DNA from: Marinimicrobium sp. C6131
GTDB lineage: Bacteria > Pseudomonadota > Gammaproteobacteria > Pseudomonadales > Cellvibrionaceae
Assembly: GCF_026153455.1 (NCBI RefSeq)
Contig: NZ_CP110629.1
Location: 4,143,652 to 4,207,651 of the forward strand
DNA length: 64,000 bases
Direction of reading: 5' to 3'
The position numbers and the translations under genes are program-made. Positions within the stretch are counted from its first letter, which is position 1, and the number at the start of each line of letters is the position of its first letter. This document shows positions 33,965-41,758 of the stretch, in pieces. The notes under the pieces are model-generated. The model made no database searches, was not told where the DNA came from, and saw only the letters and a program-made list of their open reading frames with translations.

Positions 33965-35149
33965 TTAACTCAACATCACGACCTGATTTCTACCATCGCG
34001 CTTACCCACATAGAGCATGTTATCCGCCCGGGTAATCAGCGCATCCAGATCATCGTCGGCGTTGGCAATCGCTATACCAATAGTGACGCTCAGGCGAAGA
34101 TCGCTCATTTCTCCCTCGAGTATCAGCGCGGCGACATTCTCCTTCAACCGCTCTGCCACGGCTTGCGCATTGATTGAATCAGTGTTTGGCAGCGCCACCA
34201 CAAATTCCTCGCCTCCGAAGCGGCCAATGATGTCGGTGGGGCGCAATGAGTGCCGACAAACGTCGGCGACTTTGGTCAACACCCGATCACCGCAGGTGTG
34301 CCCCCAGGTATCATTGACGTCCTTGAAGTGATCGATATCGATCATGAACAGACAGAAAGAGGCCTTTTCCCATTGGGAACGCTGCAGCAGCGCCTCGGCC
34401 CGCTTCATAAAGTGTCCCCGGCTATTGACGCCTGTCAGTGCGTCATGTTCGGCGACCATGCGTAACTGGTCTTCCAGTGACTTTCGGTGTGCAATCTCGG
34501 CTTGCAGTTGCCGGTTTTGGTCGCGCTCCTCGTTCAGTAGCGTAAATTGCTGGCGCTGTAGAAATTCCACTCGCAACAGGGCGCAGTAACCGACGATATT
34601 GGCCATGATCAACAGAAGGCCGATACGGAGTGTAACGGCGGGGGATATGCCTACATAAATAATGGCCGCCCACAAAAATCCAATACTCAAACTGACGCTT
34701 GCTATTGCCGCCACCGTAAGTAAATTGGGAATAAGAAGGTAAAAGGCCATTATTGCGACGACCGTGGACGTTACCTGAGTCGAGAAGCTGTCTGGGCGCA
34801 GTGGGACAATCAGAATAATACCCACCGCGAATATCCACAGTGGCAACGCATGCAGCCATACGCTTCGGGAATACCCGCCTCTCCGCCCAATGATAAATGC
34901 CAGCGATAGGCATGAGCTGACCACCACGATGCGCATGATCAACAATAAATAATACTCTCGGGTCAGTCCCAGCAGGTTGTAGTCGCTGATGCCAAACATG
35001 GCAAAAACTACGGATGCCACCACTAACGCAAGGCGAGACTCAAGTCGTACTCTCTCCTCGATAGACGCGCGGTACCTCGACTCGTTACTGACGTCGTAAA
35101 ACTGCCCCGTCAGCCAGTGTATGTCATTGTGCTTATAGTGTTGTGACAA
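33965..35149 (-). CDS. Membrane diguanylate cyclase
   Basis: A 394-residue protein with about six N-terminal membrane helices (roughly residues 40-200), a short coiled coil and a GGDEF domain (about 230-394). The active-site motif is GGEEF within IGRFGGEEFVVALP, and an inhibitory RxxD site (RPTD) lies five residues before it. LTGVNSRGHF and DIDHFKDVNDTWGH are also canonical. It should make cyclic di-GMP from GTP in response to a membrane or external cue. It is 61 bases downstream of the PAS-GGDEF gene and may share its transcript. Confidence 0.93.
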   Translation of the reverse strand: MSQHYKHNDIHWLTGQFYDVSNESRYRASIEERVRLESRLALVVASVVFAMFGISDYNLLGLTREYYLLLIMRIVVVSSCLSLAFIIGRRGGYSRSVWLHALPLWIFAVGIILIVPLRPDSFSTQVTSTVVAIMAFYLLIPNLLTVAAIASVSLSIGFLWAAIIYVGISPAVTLRIGLLLIMANIVGYCALLRVEFLQRQQFTLLNEERDQNRQLQAEIAHRKSLEDQLRMVAEHDALTGVNSRGHFMKRAEALLQRSQWEKASFCLFMIDIDHFKDVNDTWGHTCGDRVLTKVADVCRHSLRPTDIIGRFGGEEFVVALPNTDSINAQAVAERLKENVAALILEGEMSDLRLSVTIGIAIANADDDLDALITRADNMLYVGKRDGRNQVVMLS

Positions 35150-35210
35150 GGGTCTGATTTCCCAGGTTGTGATCCCGATTTGTATTCCGTCTCGCGTACA
35201 GTGTAGCTGG

Positions 35211-36071
35211 TCAGCCCTGGATACGTTGCCGCTTCAGCCGGTACATACTGTCATCCGCATGGCTTAACAGGGTGTCGGCGTCTTCCCCGTCCGCGGGATA
35301 ACAGGCCACGCCGATACTGCAGGACGGCGTATTGATAGTGCCGAATTCGGCACCCAGGGGCGCGGTTACGGCGGCGATGATTTCCTCCACCTTGTCGTAA
35401 ACGGCTTCCACCGACTGGATGTCCGTCAACAGCACCGTGAATTCGTCGCCACCCATCCGGGCCACCGTGTCCGTCTCTCGAACGCAGTCTTGCAGCCGTT
35501 TGGCAACCAAACAGAGCACCCGATCACCCATGGCATGGCCATGGGTATCATTGATGTACTTGAAGTCATTGAGATCCAGAAACAGCAGCGCCAGGCTGGC
35601 CTGGTGGCGATGGGCTGCGCGCAGGGCCGACTCCAGTCGATCATGGAACAACAATCGGTTGGTAAGCCCGGTCAAGGGATCGTGATGGGCGAGGAAACGC
35701 AGTTTCTCCTCCGCCTGCCTCAGGGCCGTCACATCCCGCGCCACACCGATCCGCACACCGTCCTCCTCGGATAAGCGGGCAGACCAGAGGATATAGACAA
35801 TAGTGCCATCTTTGTGGATATAACGGTTACAGAAGTCGTTGTGGGGCTGGCCGTTCGTCACTCGAACAATGGACGCTCGCGTGGCTTCCAGGTCATCGGG
35901 ATGCACATAGTTGGTGATCGGCGTGCCCACCAGCTCATCGGCACGATACCCGAGCAGTGCCTCACACGCATCGGTCACAAAGACGATCTGGTCGTCCAGA
36001 TCGACCACGAAGACAGCGTCCAGCAACAAGTTGGTCAGCTTGGGATAAAGCGCCTTCAGATCAACGGGCAT
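35211..36071 (-). CDS. PAS-GGDEF diguanylate cyclase
   Basis: A 286-residue soluble protein: a PAS domain (about 10-120, FVTDACEALLGYRADELVGTP and a PAC-like DGTIVYILWSARL) followed by GGDEF (about 125-286). The catalytic motif is GGDEF in VARMGGDEFTVLL, preceded by the RETD inhibitory site, with LDLNDFKYINDTHGH upstream. It should produce cyclic di-GMP under control of a PAS ligand or redox signal. It precedes the membrane cyclase on the same strand. Confidence 0.93.
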   Translation of the reverse strand: MPVDLKALYPKLTNLLLDAVFVVDLDDQIVFVTDACEALLGYRADELVGTPITNYVHPDDLEATRASIVRVTNGQPHNDFCNRYIHKDGTIVYILWSARLSEEDGVRIGVARDVTALRQAEEKLRFLAHHDPLTGLTNRLLFHDRLESALRAAHRHQASLALLFLDLNDFKYINDTHGHAMGDRVLCLVAKRLQDCVRETDTVARMGGDEFTVLLTDIQSVEAVYDKVEEIIAAVTAPLGAEFGTINTPSCSIGVACYPADGEDADTLLSHADDSMYRLKRQRIQG

Positions 36072-36136
36072 AGTTCAGGGGCATCGGGTGATTCATAGAG
36101 GTCCGGCGTACGCAGTGCGCAACGTTTACGGCTTGG

Positions 36137-36430
36137 TTATGCGGCATCGAGCTCAATTTTTTGTACCTTATCCAACTTGATGCGCTTGCTTGCTACCCAG
36201 AGGTCGTAGGTGTCCTGCATCGCCAGCCAGCTCTCGGGCGTCCGGCCCAGAGCCTTGGAAAGACGCAGGGCCATTTCCGGACTAATACCACTCTGCTGCT
36301 TGAGCAGACGGTTCAGGGTGGAGGGCGATACATCCAGCCGACCGGCCAAATAACGGCAGCTGAGGCCAAAAGGCGCCATATAGGTCGCAAGAATGAACTC
36401 GCCAGGGTGCGGGGGGGTATCCATGTTCAT
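36137..36430 (-). CDS. higA: HigA-family addiction-module antitoxin
   Basis: A 97-residue XRE-type antitoxin with the HigA opening (PPHPGEFILATYM) and helix-turn-helix (RYLAGRLDVSPSTLNRLLKQQSG, SPEMALRLSKALGRTPESWLAMQ). HigA normally follows higB in one operon. Here the ATG overlaps, as TGATG, the stop of a decayed higB sequence. It is therefore probably an orphan antitoxin that may still act as a repressor. Confidence 0.88.
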   Translation of the reverse strand: MNMDTPPHPGEFILATYMAPFGLSCRYLAGRLDVSPSTLNRLLKQQSGISPEMALRLSKALGRTPESWLAMQDTYDLWVASKRIKLDKVQKIELDAA

Positions 36431-36559
36431 CAGTGGTAATCCTCATGATTGAGCACATCGATATTACCGTCTGAGAACAAACCTCAGTTTCCCGTTCCCA
36501 TTCACGGTAATTGCCCGGATGCCCTTTCTATCACCCTTGTGCTTGAATGATTTGCTTAT
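36430..36559 (-). pseudogene. higB: Decayed higB toxin gene upstream of higA
   Basis: Reading leftward from 36559, the codons give ISKSFKHKG, which is the HigB N-terminus with ATA in place of ATG. The sequence then jumps to GDRKGIRAITVNGNGKLRF, a HigB C-terminal segment normally about 50 residues further on. A frame change then yields SDGNIDVLNHEDYH and a stop, matching the usual HigB ending. So the toxin has lost its start, most of its middle and its frame, and cannot be functional. Confidence 0.8.
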
Positions 36560-36621
36560 GAAAGCATTGTAGCGTGTTGCGCAACGGCGTCAAGGCGAAT
36601 GTGTCGCTATAATCATCTTGC

Positions 36622-36906
36622 CTAATGCGTGCCCGCCCCCTGTCGTAGCAGCATCCGGTAGTGCGCCCGTATTTGCTCACAGTAGAAGCACCAATACTCC
36701 TGCTGGGTGACCAGCGCTGTATGAGAGTGTCTACGTAGCGCTTCCGCCTCGGTATCCAATTGCTCCTGTAGCTGATCCAGTTCCCGTAACAGCCGGGTTC
36801 TGGCGATCCCCAGCCCAAAAGCCCACTGGACGAATTCATTGACGGGGTAGTTGGGTGCCATGTGGAACTGACAAATCCGTGATCTCAATGTGTTTTTAAG
36901 CGACAT
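36622..36906 (-). CDS. Conserved 94-residue protein, copy 2, divergent from another XRE regulator
   Basis: A 94-residue protein differing from copy 1 at six positions (residues 15, 24, 27, 41, 64 and 92) while the genes differ at about 43 bases by hand alignment, so most changes are silent. The CxxC of EYWCFYCEQ, the coiled-coil-like helix and the aromatic segment are unchanged. Similarity ends close to the reading-frame limits. It faces a different XRE gene across a 176-base gap containing two palindromes. Family and function are unknown. Confidence 0.75.
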   Translation of the reverse strand: MSLKNTLRSRICQFHMAPNYPVNEFVQWAFGLGIARTRLLRELDQLQEQLDTEAEALRRHSHTALVTQQEYWCFYCEQIRAHYRMLLRQGAGTH

Positions 36907-37007
36907 CCTGTATAGTCCTTACTCTGCCTACCTCAGAGTTAACTTGACCTGCCATAAGCAAGTTCCTGTATCGATTACGCCCCTTCTGAGTGCGTCGATC
37001 CGGAAAT

Positions 37008-37057
37008 ACTAAGAAATCCTTAGTATCGGGTCAAGAGAAAAACTAAGACCCTCTTAG
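37008..37057. promoter_or_regulatory. Pair of CTAAG-N5-CTTAG palindromes before XRE gene 2
   Basis: CTAAG/CTTAG dyads occur at 37009-37023 (extended by A and T to 17 bases) and 37043-37057, with centres 34 bases apart, ending 26 bases before the XRE start. Upstream, TTGACC at about 36953 followed after 17 bases by TGTATC may be a promoter. These are strong candidates for the binding sites of the adjacent XRE protein. Confidence 0.65.
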
Positions 37058-37082
37058 CTTTTCGGGGTGGAGAAGGGTCACG

Positions 37083-37349
37083 ATGTCGGTGCAAACGTTG
37101 TTTTCAAGGCGCCTGAAGGAAGCCCGCAAACGGGCGGGATTATCACAAAAGCAACTGGGGATATTGGCGGGGATTGATGAGTTTTCCGCCAGTGCCCGGA
37201 TTAACCAGTATGAGCGGGCAAAGCACCTGCCGGATTTGGATACGTCCAAGCGGTTGGCGGATGTGCTTGGGGTGCCTATGGCGTATTTGTACTGCTATGA
37301 GGATGAGTTGGCGGATGTGCTGTTGAGGAAGTTTTCAAAAGCCGAATAG
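37083..37349 (+). CDS. XRE-family transcriptional regulator 2
   Basis: An 88-residue helix-turn-helix protein (FSRRLKEARKRAGLSQKQLG, SARINQYERAKHLPDL, LADVLGVPMAYLYC). It is of a different subgroup from XRE regulator 1, with the GIDEFSASARINQYE insertion common in proteobacterial repressors. AAGGG precedes the ATG. It is divergent from copy 2 of the 94-residue gene and has tandem palindromes in front of it, so autoregulation plus control of the 94-residue gene is the likely arrangement. Confidence 0.85.
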   Translation: MSVQTLFSRRLKEARKRAGLSQKQLGILAGIDEFSASARINQYERAKHLPDLDTSKRLADVLGVPMAYLYCYEDELADVLLRKFSKAE

Positions 37350-37373
37350 GTGAGATGCACACCAATTGTGGGT

Positions 37374-37445
37374 AACACGGAACGCCGTGTTCTGGGACAA
37401 ACCGAAGCGCAGCGTAGGTTTGTCCCTAGCAGGACCTTGTTAAGC
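37374..37445 (-). repeat. attC-like palindromic element
   Basis: Read leftward, GCTTAAC (a match to the integron core RYYYAAC) stands two bases after the stop of the secreted-protein gene. Complementary arms GGGACAAACC and GGTTTGTCCC and a second hairpin of AACACGG with CCGTGTT follow. The distal core is not a clean GTTRRRY, so this is an imperfect attC at best. Confidence 0.4.
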
Positions 37446-37447
37446 AT

Positions 37448-38350
37448 TTACTTGCTCTCCGTCTCAAGCTTTTCGACTTTCTCTCTGAATGTACTGGATA
37501 AAAAGGAAAATGCCTTTTTGCGCAGCTCACCGAACTGACTATTTATGATGTCTTTTCCATCAACAATTTGAGCAATTCGAGGTCTTTCTAGTTTTGGAAG
37601 TGTTACCCCCATCGTCTCACACTCTCCAGTACCATTCCTGGTGATTTGGTAAAACTCTTTAGTCTTAAAATTCAGATTTAGAGCCGTAACTCTACAGCCG
37701 CTACCCAGATCACTTGGTACTGCATCAACAATATCATCGGACCAGTTCGTTATATTGTAATACTGCGTCGTATCTTGCATCACATTAAAGGTTTGGCTCC
37801 AAGAATCATCGCTAGGAAATACGAGGTATAGTTGATCAAGCTCACAATACTTGTCTTCTTTGTAGCACTTGAGCTGGACGTGATTAACCGGCCACGCGAT
37901 TCGCTCATCTTGGATCATCATTGTTCCGCTAACTGTTGCATATTTGTCAGTTTTTTTACTGTAATGATCGGAAGGGAATGAAACTCTTGACAGTTTTTGA
38001 TAATCCGAACGTTTCTCTAGATTGTGGATCTGCCAGACAGTCAGAACCCCTGTAGCTTTGTCACCCAAGTCCTTCTGAAATAACTTTACGGCATTTTCAT
38101 AATCATCAACACCAGGGTACATCAATGTATTCAGTTGCATTGCGAACAGTAATTCTGCTCCTTTGGACAAGCCGCTTCTTGCTGCAAACGAATATATCAT
38201 AGGAACTGAGCTGCTTCGCTCCTTTTCTGGTAAATCAGTTAGTTGTTGTGGTGTATAGTTTCGGTATTTCTCTACTGCATCATCGTCAGCATGCACCAAA
38301 ATTGACATGCACCATGCGAGCAATACCAAAATTATTTTTGAAAATTGCAC
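37448..38350 (-). CDS. Hypothetical secreted protein in AT-rich island
   Basis: A 300-residue protein of unknown family. The GTG at 38350 has GGGAGGA a few bases upstream and is followed by a clear signal peptide (KIILVLLAWCMSILVHA), which decides it over an upstream in-frame TTG. The mature part has a helical first half with a repeat-like segment (RSGLSKGAELLFAMQLNTLMY; possibly Sel1/TPR-like) and a beta-rich second half with several cysteines (LKCYKEDKYCELDQ, GSGCRV, GECETMG). Low GC content compared with the core genes suggests horizontal acquisition. Confidence 0.6.
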   Translation of the reverse strand: MQFSKIILVLLAWCMSILVHADDDAVEKYRNYTPQQLTDLPEKERSSSVPMIYSFAARSGLSKGAELLFAMQLNTLMYPGVDDYENAVKLFQKDLGDKATGVLTVWQIHNLEKRSDYQKLSRVSFPSDHYSKKTDKYATVSGTMMIQDERIAWPVNHVQLKCYKEDKYCELDQLYLVFPSDDSWSQTFNVMQDTTQYYNITNWSDDIVDAVPSDLGSGCRVTALNLNFKTKEFYQITRNGTGECETMGVTLPKLERPRIAQIVDGKDIINSQFGELRKKAFSFLSSTFREKVEKLETESK

Positions 38351-38529
38351 TGATTCCTCCCAATGCTTTACGTTGCGCTTTTCGGAAAATTTGCAGAGTA
38401 GTGGAAATTTGTCCGACAACAGCCGTTCTGCTATGTATAGATTCAAGTTAGAACACTAGTCTCTATTTGATCTTCCGCGCATAAAGACTGACCTTCCCAA
38501 ATAATTTACCCAAGAAGTCGCTATCAATA

Positions 38530-38823
38530 TTAGGAGTTTTTATAGTTTTCGTATGTTTCATAAAACTCTCTTTCTGATTTATCAAAAAACTCGTCTTTAC
38601 GTAAAACTAACTCCCGTAGCTTCTTGTGTACGCTTCTATAAATGATTCGGTGAGCTTCATTCTTAAGTATTTCTGGATCATATTCGTCCATCTCCACTTC
38701 CTTCGTTAGCGCAAGATCGACCAGCTTTAGCAAGCGTTCCTTATCGAGTTTATCGATAGATTCAAAATCATCACCGTTAATAGAATAATGTCCGTTGTTG
38801 CCATCAATTTTTAATATTCTCAT
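38530..38823 (-). CDS. Small acidic partner of the PHP-ATPase gene
   Basis: A 97-residue soluble protein, rich in Asp, Glu and Lys (FESIDKLDKERLLKLVDLALTKE, HKKLRELVLRKDEFFDKSE), with no recognised family. The ATG at 38823 lies inside the end of the PHP-ATPase gene (overlap 20 bases) and has AGGA nine bases upstream. An earlier ATG at 38832 is too close to that site. The overlap shows that the two products are made together, so it may be a regulatory or effector partner of the ATPase. Confidence 0.65.
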   Translation of the reverse strand: MRILKIDGNNGHYSINGDDFESIDKLDKERLLKLVDLALTKEVEMDEYDPEILKNEAHRIIYRSVHKKLRELVLRKDEFFDKSEREFYETYENYKNS

Positions 38824-40828
38824 AGAACTCATTCCTAGCTTTGTAAGCGTCTGCTCCGGCTTCAAGCGCATTTATAGTTGACGAATAGTTTTCAATACTA
38901 GAGCCATCAATAGCTTTTAAGTAGGTGTCTCCAGGGTAACCTGAATAGATTTTATAAATAGCATCTCCGTTATGGTATTCTTTCAAGGTATGGATCACAT
39001 AATCCGCTCCGACAGAAGCTCCTATAGTGCTATTGTGCGTGACGATTACCACGGGTACTGTTTTTGATAGATCCTTTATAATCTGATTTACATTTTGTTT
39101 TAAAAAAATGTTGTCAAATCCCGATTCGGGCTCATCTATCAATAGTATGTCATGAACCGAAGCACGCTTTATTTTTTGGAGCAACCTAAATTCGGAGCGC
39201 TCGCCCCCAGAAACCTCTACTCCGTCCTTATTGAGGATTTTATAATCAATTTTTGAGAAATACTTGTAGATTTCCGTATTTGGAAGCTCTGGAATGCACT
39301 TCAATTTTTGAAGAAATTGATAGGGGTCATCGTAGACTCTGTAAGCCGGCGTGAAGGATGCCTGCCGAGCTAGCTTATCATGCAATTCTTGAGCACCTCT
39401 GAAAGGCCTTCTTTTCGCCACAACCCTAAAGTCCTGAATATTTTCATTGTGTATAACTTTTTCGATTTTCAAAAGCTTGACTATCTCAGTAAATTTATTG
39501 ATGCGGATTTTATCTAGAGCTATACTGTATAAGTCTACTTGACTAATAGGTGCAACGGCGGATTTTAAGTCTAGAGCTTGCTTGATTTCTTCTATTAGTG
39601 AATTAACTTCGGTTTTTCTTCTGTTTTCATCTTCCTGACGCCAGCGCTCTTCAATCAATTCACAGGCAAGACTTCTCAGCTTCGACTTATCGACATGCTT
39701 TTCAATAATCGCCCTATAGTCCACATTCTCAATTAACTGCTGAGTCGAACGTATCAATGCCTTCAGTGTATCGTCAGAAGATACAGGGAAAGCCGTTTCT
39801 TCAAAAATCGTTGTATTTGAGAATGCGTCTCTCAGGGCGGTTTCCGATGCTGACTTCATTAATGAATCAAGATAATCAGAAACCTCTTTCTCATTTTTAG
39901 ATAAATCAATGCTGGAAACCTTGTCTACTACCTCTTTAAAAGGCAGTAAATGAGATTCTTCCACGTGAGCCTTATCGCGCGTAACAGCCCCCTCAAACAG
40001 GCGCTTGTCTTGTTCCTCTTCTCTTTGCACTAAATCAAATTGCTCAATATGTAGCGGGTCGTACATTTGTTCAGCAATAGTTCTTAGCGTTTCGGTTTTT
40101 CCTGTTGATCGCGCCCCAAGGACGACGTTTAACCCAGTTGAAATCATTTGACCATTAGGAAGTGCCTCAAAAAGCTTGTTGCCATCAAGCGGAGAAAGAG
40201 ACACTTTCGTTTTGTCTCTAAGGCATTCTTTTATTTTCTTCACAGTAATCTCGCCACAATCAATGTATGTAGACCTACTGGAAAATTTCGTTAGGTGTTC
40301 TTTGATTCTCATATCACTAAAAAGCACAGGCGTGGGTTGATTGTCATCATTCCACATTCTGACAAATTTTTTCGGTGAATCTACTTCGCCTGCGGACATG
40401 TACGGTAGTATTGCACTCAACTCATCTCCCGATACGGCTGGTTTTTTTTGATAATGAGGGATAATCAAATACTCTCTCAAATCACCATATATTTCGGTTA
40501 ACTTGTCAAATGTAATATAATCCCCTACCGTCTTGATTATCGATCTAACTTTATCTGCCTTATCCTGAAACTCATCCAAACGATCTGCGTCATCAATAAC
40601 TATCAAATGCCCCGATTGCATATTTATCTCAATGCCTGGAAAAACTGGAATATCGAGTTCTTGAGTAATTTGAGAAAATTGCTTGAGATCAAACAGGTCG
40701 TGATTCGTAACTGCAATTGCATCTAAATTTCTTTCGCGAACATAGTCTATAAGCGTGTCCATGCTAAATACGAAGTCCGAATCTCGTACCGACGGGATGG
40801 TATGAATGTGAAAGTCAATTTTTTTCAT
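38804..40828 (-). CDS. PHP-domain / SMC-like ABC ATPase fusion (TrlF-like), candidate defence protein
   Basis: A 674-residue protein. Residues 1-200 form a PHP hydrolase domain with the metal pattern His7-x-His9, His43, Glu67, His74 and His125. An ABC ATPase follows: Walker A GARSTGKTE near 238-246, a long helical insertion with possible coiled coil (about 290-530), the signature VSGGERSEFRLL near 540, Walker B DILLIDEPESGFDN near 560 and the switch histidine in VVIVTHNST near 598. The composition resembles TrlF-type AAA-like ATPases, and fused ATPase-hydrolase proteins often serve in anti-phage defence. That role is inferred. The gene is AT-rich and overlaps a small partner gene. Confidence 0.82.
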   Translation of the reverse strand: MKKIDFHIHTIPSVRDSDFVFSMDTLIDYVRERNLDAIAVTNHDLFDLKQFSQITQELDIPVFPGIEINMQSGHLIVIDDADRLDEFQDKADKVRSIIKTVGDYITFDKLTEIYGDLREYLIIPHYQKKPAVSGDELSAILPYMSAGEVDSPKKFVRMWNDDNQPTPVLFSDMRIKEHLTKFSSRSTYIDCGEITVKKIKECLRDKTKVSLSPLDGNKLFEALPNGQMISTGLNVVLGARSTGKTETLRTIAEQMYDPLHIEQFDLVQREEEQDKRLFEGAVTRDKAHVEESHLLPFKEVVDKVSSIDLSKNEKEVSDYLDSLMKSASETALRDAFSNTTIFEETAFPVSSDDTLKALIRSTQQLIENVDYRAIIEKHVDKSKLRSLACELIEERWRQEDENRRKTEVNSLIEEIKQALDLKSAVAPISQVDLYSIALDKIRINKFTEIVKLLKIEKVIHNENIQDFRVVAKRRPFRGAQELHDKLARQASFTPAYRVYDDPYQFLQKLKCIPELPNTEIYKYFSKIDYKILNKDGVEVSGGERSEFRLLQKIKRASVHDILLIDEPESGFDNIFLKQNVNQIIKDLSKTVPVVIVTHNSTIGASVGADYVIHTLKEYHNGDAIYKIYSGYPGDTYLKAIDGSSIENYSSTINALEAGADAYKARNEFYENIKN

Positions 40829-41007
40829 TATCTACGCACCCCTAAAAATTGATCGATTCTGGCAATGAGGCTTTCTCATTTTCGGCATTAACCCACTTCA
40901 TCGCATGTCAATATACTCTACGAATCGTACCTTTGGTAACTTGGATAAATAACCCGGCGGTGTATTGGCACGCCTTGTTAACCAGATTTGGTAAGAAATC
41001 CATGACA

Positions 41008-41334
41008 TCACCAATTTCCGAGAAGTCCAGAGACAACAACGTAAATATTTACAGCAAGAAATAAAATAAAAGAGAGGGTCATACCACCAACACTTAACGG
41101 CATCCAGTCCAACATTTTCCACAGGCCGATCCAAGAGGTAGGTTCATTTAGCCAAGCGCCTTCGAGACCAGTCCATAGCAAAAAATCAATGACCGAAATG
41201 GCTTGCCAATCGCCTGATTGCAACCAGCTGAAAGCTTGCCAAATCACTACACCTAATCCCACAACCGCAGGTCCAATTACCACCAGATCAAGGAACTTGG
41301 CAATATAATAGTCTTCAGGTAACCCTGGCCTCAT
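41008..41334 (-). CDS. Small two-helix membrane protein in cassette-like setting
   Basis: A 108-residue protein with hydrophobic helices at about 16-35 (LVVIGPAVVGLGVVIWQAF) and 82-105 (VGGMTLSFILFLAVNIYVVV), joined by an aromatic, tryptophan-rich loop (LLWTGLEGAWLNEPTSWIGLW). The family is not recognised. It lies directly after an attC-like palindrome (41342-41436) and the following DNA also has a short TTAACAAGGCG hairpin, so it may be a gene-cassette cargo. Confidence 0.6.
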   Translation of the reverse strand: MRPGLPEDYYIAKFLDLVVIGPAVVGLGVVIWQAFSWLQSGDWQAISVIDFLLWTGLEGAWLNEPTSWIGLWKMLDWMPLSVGGMTLSFILFLAVNIYVVVSGLLGNW

Positions 41335-41341
41335 TCTAGTC

Positions 41342-41436
41342 CCTCAACGGTAGCTCTTGGTTAAAGCCAGGCACAGCGGACCATTTGTTGCGACGCAGGA
41401 GCGAAAAATGGCTCCGGCTGCTGCCGCCTGTTAGGC
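41342..41436 (-). repeat. attC-like palindromic element
   Basis: Leftward, it opens with GCCTAAC (41436-41430), a perfect integron-type core, and closes with GTTGAGG (41348-41342), which matches six of seven consensus positions. Between them, imperfectly complementary arms at 41370-41386 and 41406-41425 form a long stem. Length (95 bases), position between two short same-strand genes and bulged stem are all as in attC sites. No integrase is in the window. Confidence 0.5.
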
Positions 41437-41463
41437 TTGGATCCAAGGTATAAGTAATGTAAT

Positions 41464-41688
41464 TTAATACTCTTCGTCGAAAAGTACACACCCTTTTCCA
41501 GCAGCGGCAATTCTAACCATTTGGTCAACGGTATAACCCTGAACGTTTCGAATAACTAACTGCGCTTGCTTGCCTGAGGCTGCTGCGGCGATTCGAACAA
41601 CCTGATCAACTGTTTTTCCTTGCGCATTAATTGTCATACCACCTCCGGCAGCAGCAATTCGTACGATTTGATCAATTGTAGGTCCCAT
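41464..41688 (-). CDS. 74-residue protein made of three TVDQxVRIAAA repeats
   Basis: The product consists almost entirely of three imperfect repeats beginning TIDQIVRIAAAGGG, TVDQVVRIAAAASGK and TVDQMVRIAAAGKG, spaced 22 to 27 residues apart, with a short acidic tail (LFDEEY). No family is recognised. The regularity suggests a small helical repeat protein or a self-assembling scaffold. It lies between a GTTAGGC core (41749-41743) and an attC-like element, as a cassette gene would. Confidence 0.55.
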   Translation of the reverse strand: MGPTIDQIVRIAAAGGGMTINAQGKTVDQVVRIAAAASGKQAQLVIRNVQGYTVDQMVRIAAAGKGCVLFDEEY

Positions 41689-41758
41689 ATCTATTATCCT
41701 ATACGGTCGATTTGAAATGAGCTAATTCTTCTAACTGATGAAGCCTAACAAATATTAT

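Noticed and set aside
36531..36839. 102-residue minus-strand frame overlapping the 94-residue gene copy 2
   Set aside because: It is in a different frame from the conserved protein; only its end runs over the beginning of the higB remnant, and it has no features of its own.
37374..37445. Reading the double hairpin as a rho-independent terminator
   Set aside because: It lies between convergent genes and may stop transcription, but there is no T tract, and the GCTTAAC core plus long stem fit an attC-like element at least as well; kept as an uncertain repeat.
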